This document shows, piece by piece, positions 34,192 to 47,149 of a DNA stretch of 64,000 nt. The notes under the pieces were generated by a model, which saw only the letters and a list, made by a program, of their open reading frames with translations, had not been told where the DNA came from and did no database searches. Made by a program: the position numbers and the translations under genes. Each line of letters opens with the position of its first letter. The stretch's first letter is position 1. Origin of the DNA: Orbilia blumenaviensis (Eukaryota; Ascomycota; Orbiliomycetes; Orbiliales; Orbiliaceae); assembly GCA_036872755.1 (NCBI GenBank), contig JAVHNS010000001.1, positions 2,356,001 to 2,420,000 of the forward strand, in the 5' to 3' direction.

Positions 34192-35356
34192 TAGAAATCG
34201 AGAAGGAAAAAAGAGACTGTCGACTGTTTGCTGTCTTCGTACGGCTTTTTCCGCCTTGGAGGGGGGATGTACCAGTCGTTTGCTGCAAACGCGAGGTACG
34301 GACAGGGTGGAATGGAAATGTATTTCGCAAACGTCTAAATAGCTTCCGCTGCTTCCTCTTTCCGAATCCCAAACTTCGGGGCCTTTGTTTAGTCGGAATT
34401 AACAAGCGTCAGGAATAGTCCCTCTTCTCTTTTTTCTTAATTTTAAATTTAAATCTTTTAGCTTCTTTTCAGACCGTTTGCCCTTTATTCGATTTCAAAC
34501 GTCCTTTGTTCGGGTGCTAGTCAAGGCAAGTAATGGTTGTTTTTGATAATGGAAAGAAGCGTGAAAGGGTAGTTGGATTGAATGGAGTATCGATGGATCC
34601 GGTCGGTATAAAATATGTCGTTAGAAAGGCCCCGGCGCGAAATCTGGCGATCAAGGCACAAACAAACGTCAGGATCTTCGGCGGGCAGGTAAGTATGGCC
34701 TGTTAGAACCTGTTGTCGGTTGACGGAAAGGTATTTTTGCAGTTAGATATGCTTCTGTTCTCGGATATTAATATCATCCGACGTTGGCAGCGCGCTGGAG
34801 AGTATCAATTCCGTAATATAACGACGTTAACGTTGGGCAAGAAAGGTGCAAGCGGGTTGAATTGGTGTCAAATGCTTCGCAAGATCAAGACTGCCTTGTC
34901 ATGAAAATATTCCTTGCAGCGTTTACCTCCTCCTCTTGGTCTTTGTGATTCAAACCGATCCAGTCCTTAAGCTTTGATGAATTACAAGAGGGCGATGACT
35001 ATTGATTGCTTGCAGCTGGGTCGGAGGATTGATCGATATCTTGAACTATCTATCCACTTCCTATATAGCAATTCCTACGGGTGGGAAGAGCATACGTGGA
35101 GCTTATATATATACATACAATGACAGCAAAAATTTAAACGCCCCCAACCAAATGAGTCGAGGCACAGTACTGTACAGAGTCGCTACTACAGGCCCTTTGA
35201 GGGCGTTATGATTGTTTTCTTGAATACTGACCGGGATCGAGAAGAGATCGAGAGATCGAAGCCCGGCGTGGTTCGAAAAAAAAGAAAAGCCATGCGAACA
35301 TCCGCATAAAAAGCAAAGACCATGCGTTAGCCATTAGCATTTTCCCACTTTCAAGG

Positions 35357-35377
35357 TTTTTTTTTTTTTTTTTTTTT
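35357..35377 (+). repeat. Poly(T) tract of 21
   Basis: An uninterrupted run of 21 T in the gene-poor gap. Confidence 0.85.
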
Positions 35378-36756
35378 GCAGTCCCGTCGATAGCCCGTTT
35401 TGTCTTATTGGAAACCTCGATCTGCTCGAAAGCTGGAACTAAAACCTGTTCAGTTCCAGAGCCAGTGTGGCTAGAGATTGCCTGTCATTGGACATGCCAG
35501 AAAATCCGGGAGGGATGCTTGGTGACCGCTTGCGTGGTTCGACTTGTCGACCTCGCGCGAGAGGTCTTGACTCTGACTAGCACTGGTATGTCAGCGTAGC
35601 AGGTGTGGCTACACTCATTGCACTTGCACTTGCACTTATCCCCCTAGTTTTGGGGCCATCCCATTGGGGGGTACTGGTTTCCCCATCGAAAAAGAGCTGC
35701 GAGTCGCACCGCGGGGATCGAGGTCACCGCGATCCGGTCAGGAGGCGTCCTTGACATCATTGATATTCATCTGGCTGAATATGGGAACAGTGCCTGTCAA
35801 GCAGGTCGATGCTTTACCTTCTCAATACTAGTGAGTACATAAGCAACTTATCCCATCCTATCCCAGATATATCCTGCTCCTTGGCCTGGCTGACACTTGT
35901 GAAATTGGTATATTCACAGCGAATGGGCAGGCATCCGAGTACTGAGGCATCAAGTACTTGCAGGGGTTGCCACATCGGCTATGACGCTGGACATCGGCCA
36001 TTGCTCTCGCTTATAACAGGACCTGACGCCTCGCCTGGCGGGAGACTTGATCTGGGCTTTCAACGTTGATCGAACATTCACCTTGCCCGCTGCCCACGCT
36101 AATGGTACTAGAAGGAATTCTGCCTGCCCCAAGGGTACTCATGCCCTTGTATATTTCCAAAACATCACCATTCACCATTCACTTGCCCTTTACCTCGCGG
36201 ACGGAATTCTAGGGAGCTGACTAACATAGCCACAGTTCCTCCCGCTTGATTCCTTGCTTTTCGACTGCTTGCATCCATCGGCGGAAGGTTTCCCCAGAAC
36301 CTACGGGTATATGCCACAGTACCAGACTGTATCTGCAACAGGTATCTTGAAACTCTCTCGAAATACCGCGGTAACTGTAACTGGTGTCCTTAGGCTTTTC
36401 TCTTTCCTTTTCCTTTTGCCACACCTTGACCAACCTCGGGCCTTTCCGACACAACTTTTATTCTCATCTGTCCTCTTTTCAGCTCATGATCTTTGACGCA
36501 ATATCACCTGGCACCCATGCAAATAACCTTTTCCCATTCTCCCGTCAACCGGACGTTACATGGGAATTAGAATCGCATTAATGTGAATTTTCATTAGGGC
36601 TGACGAATCAGGTAGAAACCTTCCCATATGAAGCTTTCACATACCTGGTTCCAGCCAACTGGAGCGCCAACCAGCGTCATATGCTCCACTTTCTCTCATC
36701 CTTTTGAGCAGGAGACGAAGCAATGTCCGGCGGGATGCTGTCATAGGCCTTGATCC

Positions 36757-36776
36757 TTTTTTTTTTTTTTTTTTTT
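36757..36776 (+). repeat. Poly(T) tract of 20
   Basis: An uninterrupted run of 20 T in the gene-poor gap, followed by more pyrimidines. Confidence 0.85.
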
Positions 36777-39700
36777 CCTTTTCCTTCCCCTTCACATTAA
36801 TGGCATCTTACAAGCCTGTGCATGCCCCGGGAAAAAAAACACCCAGGGTACAGACGGCATCCCACCTATCCCGGATCGACACATTAACCATAATTTGCAT
36901 AAAGAGCTAAATGATCTTTTTTTTCTAGTCGAATATTCTCGATTACCGGAAGCATTTGATTCAGTGACCCTTGGATATACCTAAGATTCGTATGCTTTTT
37001 GTTTTCTCTTCTGATATTTCAAATTTCCTTTCCCCGTAAAACTCCGTTTCCAATCCAGCAGCATACAGTTCCATCCCTCGTGCCAGCACATTACACCTTA
37101 TTAAATATATCTACCAATCATCACGACTTGTCACCCGGGAGCCATTTTCCGGGGCGACCTAGGAATGTGGGCTCAGTCTCGTCCTTGCTTTGTTAAGAAA
37201 AATGATGGAAACCGTATGGGAAAAAGGCCCTTTTGATCCTTTTCGTGCAAGTTGCTTGTGAGGCTTGAACTCTAATTTATGTTTGCTGCATTGTATACCT
37301 GCCATCTTTTGCTTGAGCGTTTTCTACATAGTAAAGGTTATTCTGTGCCTTGGAAAATCTTCCCTCCTTTTTTTGCGAATAAGTTTCTTTTATTCCTTTT
37401 ACAGTGCATTAAGTGGAGCCCTGTCAGGGTCGGTGTTTTTTTTCTTTCTTTCTTCTATTGATATCGAAAGAACTGGTTGGCCTGGCTTGACTATACTGCG
37501 TTTTGAATGTCATAATGCTGGTAGATTTTTGGTATCATGCAATGCAGGTGCAAGGGTATGGTCGAAGACCTCGGACTCTTGAGATCAAAGGCATATACGA
37601 AGATGCTTCTTCCTTCCCATAGCCCATTACGCACCATTTCTAATTTGTCGGGTGACATAACCATTTATGTGCCGCCGATGAGCTGATTTCCCCTCGTATG
37701 AATTTTGGAGCTCGGTTTAATTTTTCTCGAAGGAAAAGCCTAGAACAACATTCCAATAGACTGCTTATTTTATAAGCTGTTTTTTTTTCTATTTACTGCT
37801 GCCCAGGCTTTGCCGCCTGCCGCTCGAGCACGACCTAACGCTGAGCAAATCTCGATCAGATTCTAGATCACGGGATCTCGTGAGAGAACCACAAACTCAA
37901 CACATCCCCGTGAGCTCGAGCTCCACTGTTGCAAATACTACTTGGCATCCAGCGCAATTATAGTTCTAACTGCTATGAGACCGCCAAGTCAACACCATTT
38001 CCAGCATTTCGTGCTATCGATCATGAAGATCTTACCTTCTCGGAACGTGTTGTAAATAAATGGTATAGCGTCCGTTAAACTACATCAAACTTAATAGGGC
38101 TCTTCAAGCATGCATCACAATTTCGCAGCTAGCTTTGAGATCGATGACTAGGAAAATACCCGATGCACGGTTCAATTGATCAATTCCTACCCCCTTTTCA
38201 CAAATCATAATAGGCATTGATTGCCAGGGCGCCTATAGCTAGAGCACGATCGATGGTGTATGAGTCCAGACAAGCTACTATTATTTTAGTATCGTTGGAC
38301 ATGCATGGCCAGCGCTAACGCTATATATAACGTGCGAAGGTCGGGTGCCTATAGTTATCCTTAAGTAGTTATGGCATCGACATGGATGACATAACCTACC
38401 ACGCGGGCCTTTTTTTCTCTGTGTTACAAGATTCCCCGTTTTTAATTGCGGGCGCTAGCTAGCTAAGCTTTCGCTGTCTGTGTAAATACGAATTAATTAA
38501 TTGGCCATAAATTTCCGTTAGCTGGGTCCTAGATCTGGAGCGTCAGCCTTATATTCTTTATGTGCGGTGTGGTCTAACGTGGGAATTTCAGTTGCGATGA
38601 TGTAATTTGCTTAACACATGCCCGTGCGAGTCAAAAAAAAAAAAAAACCTGGGTACTTCCGGTCTCGTAATAATGGGGCTGTTGGTGTATTCGCGAATTT
38701 GGTCAGCCTTGCATTATACGTCTTATGTGTATAAGAAAATTAATAAGAATTTAATTGAGCCGATGCCCAATGTAGAATCTCAAGGAAATTCGAAATGTGA
38801 AAGCAAGAGAGGCTGGTTTACGAGACAAATTGATACATATGAGTGTTTCAAGATCGCTATGGCCAACCTATTCATGAAGCGCAGCCGGGAATACGTACGA
38901 TCCACATAGTATCAAAAACTTCCACCGGCGTTCCAGGTAACCTACAATATTTATTCTAGTTATATGCTTCGTACGTGTAGGATGTGATTATATTCTTACA
39001 ACAATTCCATTCCTCCAGCTAGCAGCAAAGATAGACTCAGTATCCACTACGTTCCAGGAACATAAACTATGAAAGTGTTTGAGATGAGCCAGGGACGCAG
39101 TCTAGACCGGCCGCTTTGTGTGAATCGATCTAATTATAAGTATATACGCAAGGTCAAACTCTTGTCTAGCATTCGCCGGCTTTCAGCTGTGTTATGGTGA
39201 TCAATATCGTGGTTTTGTCCAGCGTTTAATGGTATTATATGCAAATAAAGGCACTGCCATTAGAAGGAGGGGTGCTTTCGGGAACTCAACGATTAATACA
39301 TTGATATTTGATTGGTTCGAAAAGCCAGCCCGGATAACGTCAATTAGAACAATATTGATCTTTCTTGGATACCTTAGGTCAAGATAAGGAAAGCTTATTG
39401 TATTCGGAGGTACATTATAATGCACATCAGTATACGATTGACTTACAAGTACTTGTCCCGCGGGCCGCTTGCATTCTGAAAATACTATAACGAAACAAGC
39501 TTGCGAAGGAGTACATATATACAGTCGATCAAGGTTGTATACGTATATAGCCTCCTTGCATGCCTCAGAATAGTCTGTAAAAACTTGTATCTAATGCGCT
39601 GAATTTTTCTATTTTTTTTTTTTTTTTGGTTTAAAAAAAAAAAAAATGTGAATATGTAAGACCAGTTCTTCTCAGGGCCCAACAAATTTAAATATCCTCG

Positions 39701-40834
39701 TTTCATGGAAACCCTTCAGCCTCCCAGGTCCAGGTATGTACTTACACACGGGTATGCATCGGCCGAGTTTTTTTTTGGGGGGGGGGAGAGGGGCTGACCA
39801 ACGTTACAACGACGCAGCACGCGCACCCTGCATTGCATCAATGTACACAATATGCAGCATGAAACCCAAACGGAAAATCGAAATTCTATTAATCTCCGAT
39901 ACTAGAAGATTTCTCGATTTCCATGCTTATCTTTTTGTTGAAAAGATCAGCGCTGCGCGCGGCTAAGGCTGTTCGGAATGATAGTGGGTTAGTCGCGATT
40001 TGATTGGCTGATTTTATTCGAGGTTTGGAATTCCGGTCCGTGTATATAGATGATCTTTACGTTCCGAGATTGACATGGCTATAGCTTAGAAGATTGTGGT
40101 CAGGTAACGTTATAACTGGAACATCGAGTTTTTTAGGACACCCGAAAAGAGGGTTTTGGTGTTCCCTGTGCCTTTTGTGTAACCCGTGAATGTGTAGCAT
40201 CTTAACCCCCTAATATGACACGATTGCATGGTTGTTCAAATTTTTGTTTGGCGGTGCGCGGTGTATACTCAGTAGTTGATTGTGGTGCTCGAAGGAGGGC
40301 ACCGAGATACTATATTACGTATTTATAACTTAGTAATTGCTTTTACATGACAGGTGCATGCATAGCTTCTACAGTTCAAGCCTCGTCCACTTAATTTGTG
40401 AGGGTAGCACAGCATATTCATAGCGGGACCAGTACACTTCCAAGATAAAGCCACACTTATCTCCGACACCCAATAGCCGCTTCGTAATTTCCATATAGCA
40501 ATGAATTGAATTGACATAAGCCGCAATGAAAGAACCAACATAGCTTATGTATCTCTGTTCGATATCACGTGATATCGGTGTTGTGGTACAAAAACCTTCT
40601 CGCACTATCAAAATTTCTTAGGCGAAATTTTTCCCTCCCCAAAGCGAAGAGCCGCAAACGCCGTAACATTTCTCTTTCGACCTCACCTCTTCTCTTTTTT
40701 TTTTTTTTCAAGTACCCATCCTTTTTTTTAATTTACCCCCACGGCCGGGCTCCTTCACAGCATATTTCCTATCAATTGTAAAGTAGGGATTATAACTACC
40801 TCTATAAAAAAATCTCCACACATTCTCTTCCACA

Positions 40835-42665
40835 ATGGCATCGTGGAAACTCGCCGGCGCCGTCCTTCGAGGGCTCCGTCAGTCCGCACAGTCTTCGATC
40901 CGACAGAATGGAGCCACATTATCGCCGTTCATTACCAGTGCTGTGAGGTCCGGAAGGGGTAGTGCTGGTGTTCAGAATGTTTATGGAAATATCAGGCAGA
41001 TGGCTACTTTTGAGAGGAAGAAGCCGCATGTTAATATTGGTGGGTGAAATTCTTGACTCAAATGGAGGGGTAGAATGGTGATGGTGGGGGTTTCTGGACT
41101 GACAGCTTTTTTTCATGAGGGCAGGTACTATCGGACACGTTGATCACGGAAAGGTTCGTAGCTTCTAATCCTCATTAAAATATTTCAATGGATTGTTTTT
41201 CTCTATCTCTAGAAGAACCAATGGCTAATCTTCAAATACGTTAAAAATCCATATAGACAACCCTAACAGCCGCTATCACCAAAGTCCAGGCCACCAAGGG
41301 TCTCGCCAACTTCTTGGACTATGCTTCGATCGATAAAGCACCCGAAGAAAAGGCCCGTGGTATCACAATCTCGACTGCACATTTGGAATATGAAACTCCT
41401 ACACGCCATTACTCCCACGTCGACTGTCCCGGTCACGCCGATTATATCAAGAACATGATTACTGGTGCTGCCAGTATGGATGGTGCTATCATTGTCGTTG
41501 CTGCTTCCGATGGTCAGATGTACGGATTCCTATTTAGCAACTTGTGGAAAAATTGGATATTACGATTGACAGGTTACGCTAACGTAAACTGTGGGTGTAT
41601 TTTTCTAGGCCCCAAACCCGAGAGCATCTCCTCCTCGCCCGTCAGGTCGGTGTCCAGAAGATTGTGGTTTTCGTCAACAAGATCGATGCCGTCGAAGACC
41701 CTGAGATGTTGGAACTCGTCGAGATGGAAATGCGTGAGCTCTTGGGCACTTATGGTTTCGATGGCGATGAGACCCCAATCATCATGGGATCTGCCCTTTG
41801 CGCTCTCAATGGTACCAAGAAGGATATTGGTGAGGACAGAATTGGACAATTGATGGAAGCCGTTGACGCATGGATCCCAACCCCCGAGCGTGATCTCGAC
41901 AAGCCTTTCCTCATGCCCGTTGAGGACGTTTTCTCGATTTCCGGACGTGGAACCGTTGCTACTGGAAGAGTTGACCGCGGTATGCTGAAGAAGGGTGATG
42001 AAGTCGAACTCGTCGGTATGCAGAAGGAACCTATCAAGACCACTGTTACCGGTATGGAGACTTTCAAGAAGGAGTTGGATTCCGCTCAGGCTGGTGATAA
42101 CTCTGGATTGTTACTTCGTGGTGTGAAGAGGGAGGATGTTAAGAGGGGTATGGTTATTGCTAAGCCCGGAACTATTAAGGCTGCCAACAAGTTTATGTGC
42201 TCGATGTACGTTTTGAGCAAGGAAGAAGGTGGACGACATACTGGGTTTGGAAATCACTACAGGCCGCAGATGTACATCCGAACTGCTGGTGAGTAGTTTT
42301 CAACGTCTATTTTACTACGGGATTTTATTCCTTGGTTGGGGTAGTGGGGGTTGGAAAAAGATGACTAATGTTGTATTTTTTGGCAGATGTTGCTATCAAC
42401 CTCAAGTTCCCTGATGGAACCGAGGACGCTGATGGAAAGATGGTCATGCCTGGTGACAACATTGAGATGGTTGCTGAACTACACGTCCCAATGGCCGTCG
42501 AGCCTGGTGTCCGTTTCAACATCCGTAAGTATCAGGCCCCTCGTCTATCTATAGATAGATTACGTCTGAGTCACCGAATAACAAACTAACGGGATACTTT
42601 TTTTTTGTTGTACAGGTGAGGGTGGAAGGACAGTTGCCACTGGTCTGGTTACCCAGATCTTGTAA
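40835..42665 (+). CDS. TUF1: Mitochondrial translation elongation factor Tu
   Basis: Brings aminoacyl-tRNA to the mitochondrial ribosome in a GTP-dependent way. Exons are 40835-41039, 41125-41153, 41257-41519, 41609-42288, 42387-42524 and 42616-42665, giving 454 aa. The start [20 protein letters not shown] is a basic, amphipathic presequence, and the bacterial-like body begins [15 protein letters not shown]. The G1 loop GHVDHGKT is at residues 72-79. The 29-nt exon 2 encodes just TIGHVDHGK with part of the preceding Gly, so introns sit on both sides of the P-loop. G3 is DCPGH at 134-138 and G4 is NKID at 189-192. Domains 2 and 3 follow ([16 protein letters not shown] and [15 protein letters not shown]), ending [15 protein letters not shown]. 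All five introns are GT-AG and 85-103 nt. A second translational-type GTPase lies 2 kb downstream on the same strand. Confidence 0.96.
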
Positions 42666-44628
42666 AATGCTTCCAATAATATAGACAAGGAAAGTGGAGG
42701 AAGAAGGTGAGGAAGAGGAGGATCTCCACTGGGGTTTTCATTGTGAATAATTGAGCGCCGGGGAGGAAACCAACACGCCCATGAACCAACAAACCAAAAG
42801 CTTCGAAAGGATAGGAAAGGAGAAGAGAAGAGGAACAAGAGAAGGGATAAATAATGTCGACAGAGGAAGAAAGATGAAGCAGAGTCGGGGTTATCACCGT
42901 ATTATTGATTCGATTGAACACACCAAAAAAAACTCTCTACTTTAACACTTGATAGCTCTCTCCTTTTTCTTTCGCTTTTTCTCATGTCTACTCTCATTGT
43001 GCATATAGAATATCTCCCTTTCGCCTGTTTCTCTTTCTTTATTCCCTACCTTTTTTTTTATTGTATATTTTTTCTTCTTGTGTATAGTAGCTATTTTATA
43101 TCCACCCCCCGCTCAACAGAAACAATGAAACAGAAGTGTACAAATGGAGAATCATCACTATCTCGGCCAGATGGTATATCATGTATTCAGCTTTCAGCTT
43201 TACCTGAAGGATCAAGAGGTTGGCTAGCTCCATCGTACCACTAACTGTTCCGTATGACAGATATCATACATCACCGCGAATATGGTGCAGCAACTACTAG
43301 TTAGAGCCCAGACGGCAGTTCTAAAGCACTAAGAAAACGAAATGCCTCAATCGCCCACTGCGCTTTTGTATCCCTGAACTTCGCTTACCCCCGGAAAAGT
43401 CCACTCCCATTGACGCTTCGTGCCCTATGGTTTCAATGGGAATGTTGACAAAAACGTCCCCCCAAGGAAATTTAAACTATCCCCATCAGGGACGATGCAT
43501 ATCCCGAGACAACCAGATCCTTCACGTTAGAGACGCGGGAAACGGTAGTGCAAGTTTTTAACACTCTGCAGCTGTACGTACGTATGAATTGGTTAGGTAG
43601 TGGTGTTTAAGTCAGCTGTTGGAATGGGTCGTCGCCCCCAAATAGCTAATTGTGTTGGGGGACAACCCCGTAAATTGATGACCGGATCAGATGAGTCAAG
43701 GATGTAGCTATTAAGTGTCACAGCTGTTCTGTTCTGTCAGGTCCGCCGCCGCTCCCCCATAAAAAGCTGTCCGGTCCGTCCTCCCCTCCCCCTTCGAATC
43801 GGAGCTGTCTCGACGACATCATATCATCGGTTTCTAGATCTCATCTAAAAAGATCTTTACGCTGCATAAGCTGCTATCCTTTCGCTGATTTCAATTGGTA
43901 TAATTACTACCCTGCCTTCGTGTCTACCCTTTTCTATAGCTAGAACAGCTGGACTTATTTGATAAACTTCCAAAGCACAGTACTACGTATCACTACGGCA
44001 GCTGGTTCCATAAAAAAACATCCAGACTGCGATCCAATACATCCGTTCCCATCGAACAAGAAACTACCTGTCCTCATCAGCTATAGCTAGCTTCTCAAAA
44101 AAGCTAGCTAGCTGTCGAATATTCTCTCGATTCCCCAGCTTCACCGAAACCCGGAAGATTCTTGAAGTCGGCCAATGAATCGTCTCCTGCTGCTGGTTTC
44201 TCATCATCATTTCTACACGTTCAACCGGCACCGATTAAAAAGCTGAAAACAAACTGCACTTTTAAGCAATAGTCTTTCAATTTCTTGCACGCTTCTGATA
44301 TAATCATTCATCTTCAATATTATTGCAGATCTATTTATTTATTCCCATTTTTTGTCAATTCTGCACTCTCTAACTTACAGCGATACATACTCCCTCAAAT
44401 ACACACACGCTGTCCTTTAAGATCATCAGTCACAACTCCACTTGCATCCATTGCTGAACTGGTTTCCATCTACATTCATTGAATCAAGAACCAGTTATTA
44501 TCGATTCTCTTCAAAGGATACACAGAAACTAGCCCCCCCAAGAGCTTCCTTTTTCTCTCTTTTCTTCCCTCTCTTTTTCTTTTCACTTCTCAAAAAGAAG
44601 TCAAGAACAAACTACAAAGTCGCTACAG
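42666..44628. other. Intergenic region between TUF1 and the GTPBP-type gene
   Basis: About 2 kb. The first part is presumably the TUF1 3' UTR. The 800 bp before 44629 are pyrimidine rich and contain a perfect 9-bp hairpin at 44085-44109. I see no gene. Confidence 0.55.
44085..44109 (+). repeat. Perfect short hairpin AGCTAGCTT / AAGCTAGCT
   Basis: Nine-bp arms flank a 7-nt loop, about 520 bp upstream of the GTPBP-type start codon. It could be in the promoter or in a long leader. Function is unknown. Confidence 0.55.
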
Positions 44629-46884
44629 ATGTCAGGACCATCCCGCGGCGGCGGCGGCAACGCCCTGAGCGAGTTTGTCGAGCACGTCGCCAACCAAGCC
44701 GCAGCTCGACACCGCACCCGAACCGGTTCGACCTCCAAGCCAGCCGGCAACGCTCCACCGAAACTCACCTCTACAGCAACAAACAAATCACTTGAAGAAG
44801 CCGTCGACGAGCTGAGTTTCATCGATGACCTAGGTCTTAACACCGATGATGGACCGAGGGTGAAGCTTCGAGATCAGTTGCTGGGGAATGAACCAGGATT
44901 GGATGTTCTGCTAAGACGGCGGCTGGAGGAAGGAAGAGGAGAGGCGTTGTTTGAAGTTGGATATGAGGATAATGGTGATTCTATGGGGTTTTCGAAAGAG
45001 GAGTATGAGAAGGCTTATGAGACTGTGGTTGGGTGTTTGGCTGGGTTGAACGCCCAGTGTTCGGTTTTGCAGACGGCGAATGTGGATGAGAAGGCTGAGG
45101 AGGTTGTGGGGGATGGGAAGGGGGCGAGGAGTAAGTTGATGATTAGGATTGTCCCGAAGAGTATGGAAGAACTGTTGGAGATTAGGGTGGCTGTTGTTGG
45201 GAATGGTGAGTTTTGGCTGTCCCTTTGAGAAGAACGAGTATGATATGTATCGAAAATGTTCGGGGTTTCTGACGGGTTCTGTGGTTGTGGTTTCATAGTT
45301 GACGCCGGAAAGTCTACCATGTTGGGTGTCCTAGTTAAGGGACAACTTGATGATGGACGAGGGAAGGCTCGAGTTAATTTGTTCAGACACAAGCATGAGA
45401 TCGAGAGTGGACGAACCTCCAGTGTTGGTATGGAGATCATGGGATTCGATGCTCAGTCTCAGATTGTGACAAGTCAGGCTGGAAGGAAGCTGACTTGGGA
45501 GGAGATTGGGAAGAAATCCGTATGTTTCCTCTACTACTTTAATGACGTGGGGCATAGGCGGAGTGGTGAAGCTAATTGTCTACTGTACAGGCCAAAGTTA
45601 TCGCATTCACTGATCTTGCCGGGCACGAGAAGTACCTGCGAACAACAGTGTTTGGGCTTCTGGGGACTTCTCCAGACTACTGCCTGCTAATGGTAGCAGC
45701 AAACAACGGATTGATCGGAATGAGTAAAGAGCACTTGGGAATCGCTGTTGCTCTGAACGTCCCAATTATGGTCGTCATCACCAAAATCGATATGACCCCG
45801 CCAAATATTCTAGCGCAAACCGTCAACCAGATCACCAAGATTCTGAAATCTGGCGGTGCCCGTAAAATCCCAATTTTCATTAAGTCGAAAGACGAGGCCA
45901 TTTCCACCGCCACGCACTTCGTCAGCGACAGGATTTGCCCGATCTTCCAGGTTTCTAACGTCACAGGTGAAGGATTGGATTTCGTCAGGACGTTTTTGAA
46001 TATCCTTCCTTATCACGGACATTTTGACCAGAATGCTCCATTTGAGTTTTACGTTAACGACACCTTCTCAGTGCCATTCGTTGGAACTGTTGTTTCTGGT
46101 GTAGTCAAGAGCGGTGTTATTCATGCCGGAGACCCAATTCTGATAGGGCCAGATGGTCTTGGGAATTTCATCTCTACACAAATCAGATCCATTGAGAGGA
46201 AACGAGTAGCTGTTCCAGTTGTTACGGCTGGACAGAGTGCCTCGTTCGCTTTGAGAAGGGTTCGACGGCGTGATGTCAGGAAGGGCATGGTGGTCCTCCC
46301 AAAGACGGATGAGCCTCCACCGAAGGCTTCTCGACAGTTTGTGGCTGAGGTGATGATTCTGAGCCATGCCACGACTATCAGGAAACGCTACCAGGCGATG
46401 TTGCACGTTGGACCAGTTTCTCAGACATGCAGCATCATTGATCTTGATCGTGGTATGTATTCGGTTCCCATTTTTACCCTTTAATTTAAGGTGTTATAGT
46501 TATATATTGACTGAGAGGATTGTAGAAACTGTGAGAACTGGTGACCGAGCGTTGGTTGCATTCAAGTTCGTTCAGAGACCGTAAGTAAAATCATATTATA
46601 TATCCTTTTAGATTTAGAGCTTTGTCTAACTGTCTTTAAACAGTGAGTACATTCTTCCGGGCGACAAACTTCTGTTCCGAGAGGGCCGAACAAAAGGTCT
46701 GGGAGTGGTCAAGGAGATCGACTACGATGAGAATAAGCCCTTGAACCCGGCGTTGAAGGTCGACGAAATGACCATTGAGGGCGGCCCAGAGGATGAGAAT
46801 CAGAAGTCGGAGTCGCAGGGGAAGAGCGAGAAGATGAAGTATCAGACTGGTGCGCCAAGTTCTCCTTCAACTGCGAGGAAATAA
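44629..46884 (+). CDS. GTP-binding protein of the GTPBP1/GTPBP2 family
   Basis: EF-Tu/Hbs1-like GTPases; in animals GTPBP1 and GTPBP2 act in mRNA turnover and ribosome rescue. Exons are 44629-45205, 45299-45519, 45591-46452, 46526-46580 and 46644-46884, for 651 aa. The N-terminal region of about 185 residues includes DELSFIDDLGLNTDDG and is variable in the family. The G domain has G1 GNVDAGKS (191-198, with an intron inside the Val codon), G3 DLAGH (274-278, continuing EKYLRTT) and G4 TKID (330-333). The long insert between G1 and G3 (LFRHKHEIESGRTSSVGMEI) is characteristic of GTPBP1/2. Domain II (FVGTVVSGVVKSGVIHAGD) and domain III (RKRYQAMLHVGPVSQTCSI) follow. The C-terminal tail is Lys/Glu/Ser rich. 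All four introns are GT-AG, 63-93 nt. Cytosolic location is inferred from the lack of a targeting peptide. Confidence 0.9.
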
Positions 46885-47139
46885 GGAACGCACGTGGTTG
46901 AGAACGTACCCTTTTGGGTTATTACTACATAGTAACTTTTTTGTTTCAAAACATGGCACACATTGACTAATGGGACATGGGAGCGGGTGATTGATTCTTT
47001 TTTATTGTTAAGCTTCTTTCTTGTTATTACTTTTTGTTTATTGGTTTTTTTTACTTTCTGTTGTATAACGAAACAAAAATAGCCTCGTCTTTTTTTTCTT
47101 TCTTTTTTCCCCCTCTTATCATTGGGTCCTGCTTGGAAA

Positions 47140-47149
47140 TACCTAGGTA
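47140..47149. repeat. TACCTAGGTA palindrome, copy 4
   Basis: An exact copy, followed 5 bp later by ATCCTAGGTA, a partial second copy. Confidence 0.6.

Larger units (their letters stand above)
33052..40834. other. 7.8-kb gene-poor region upstream of both the bZIP and TUF1 genes
   Basis: I find no supported gene. All open frames are under about 105 codons and lack recognisable features. It carries A23 at 34169-34191, T21 at 35357-35377 and T20 at 36757-36776, plus a further poly(T)/poly(A) pair near 39610-39645. A GCTAGCTAGC palindrome lies near 38455. The part nearest the bZIP gene probably holds its promoter and a long leader. The last 250 bp must hold the TUF1 promoter, which includes a TATAAAA at about 40803. 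Unseen non-coding RNAs or short spliced genes are possible. Confidence 0.5.

Noticed and set aside
35408..36454. Open frames of 60-90 codons in the gene-poor gap as possible small secreted proteins
   Set aside because: None has a credible signal peptide with conserved Cys spacing, and they overlap on opposite strands.
40835..46884. TUF1 and the GTPBP-type gene as a recent tandem duplication
   Set aside because: They belong to separate, ancient branches of the EF-Tu superfamily, with different G1 loops and intron positions. Their adjacency looks coincidental.
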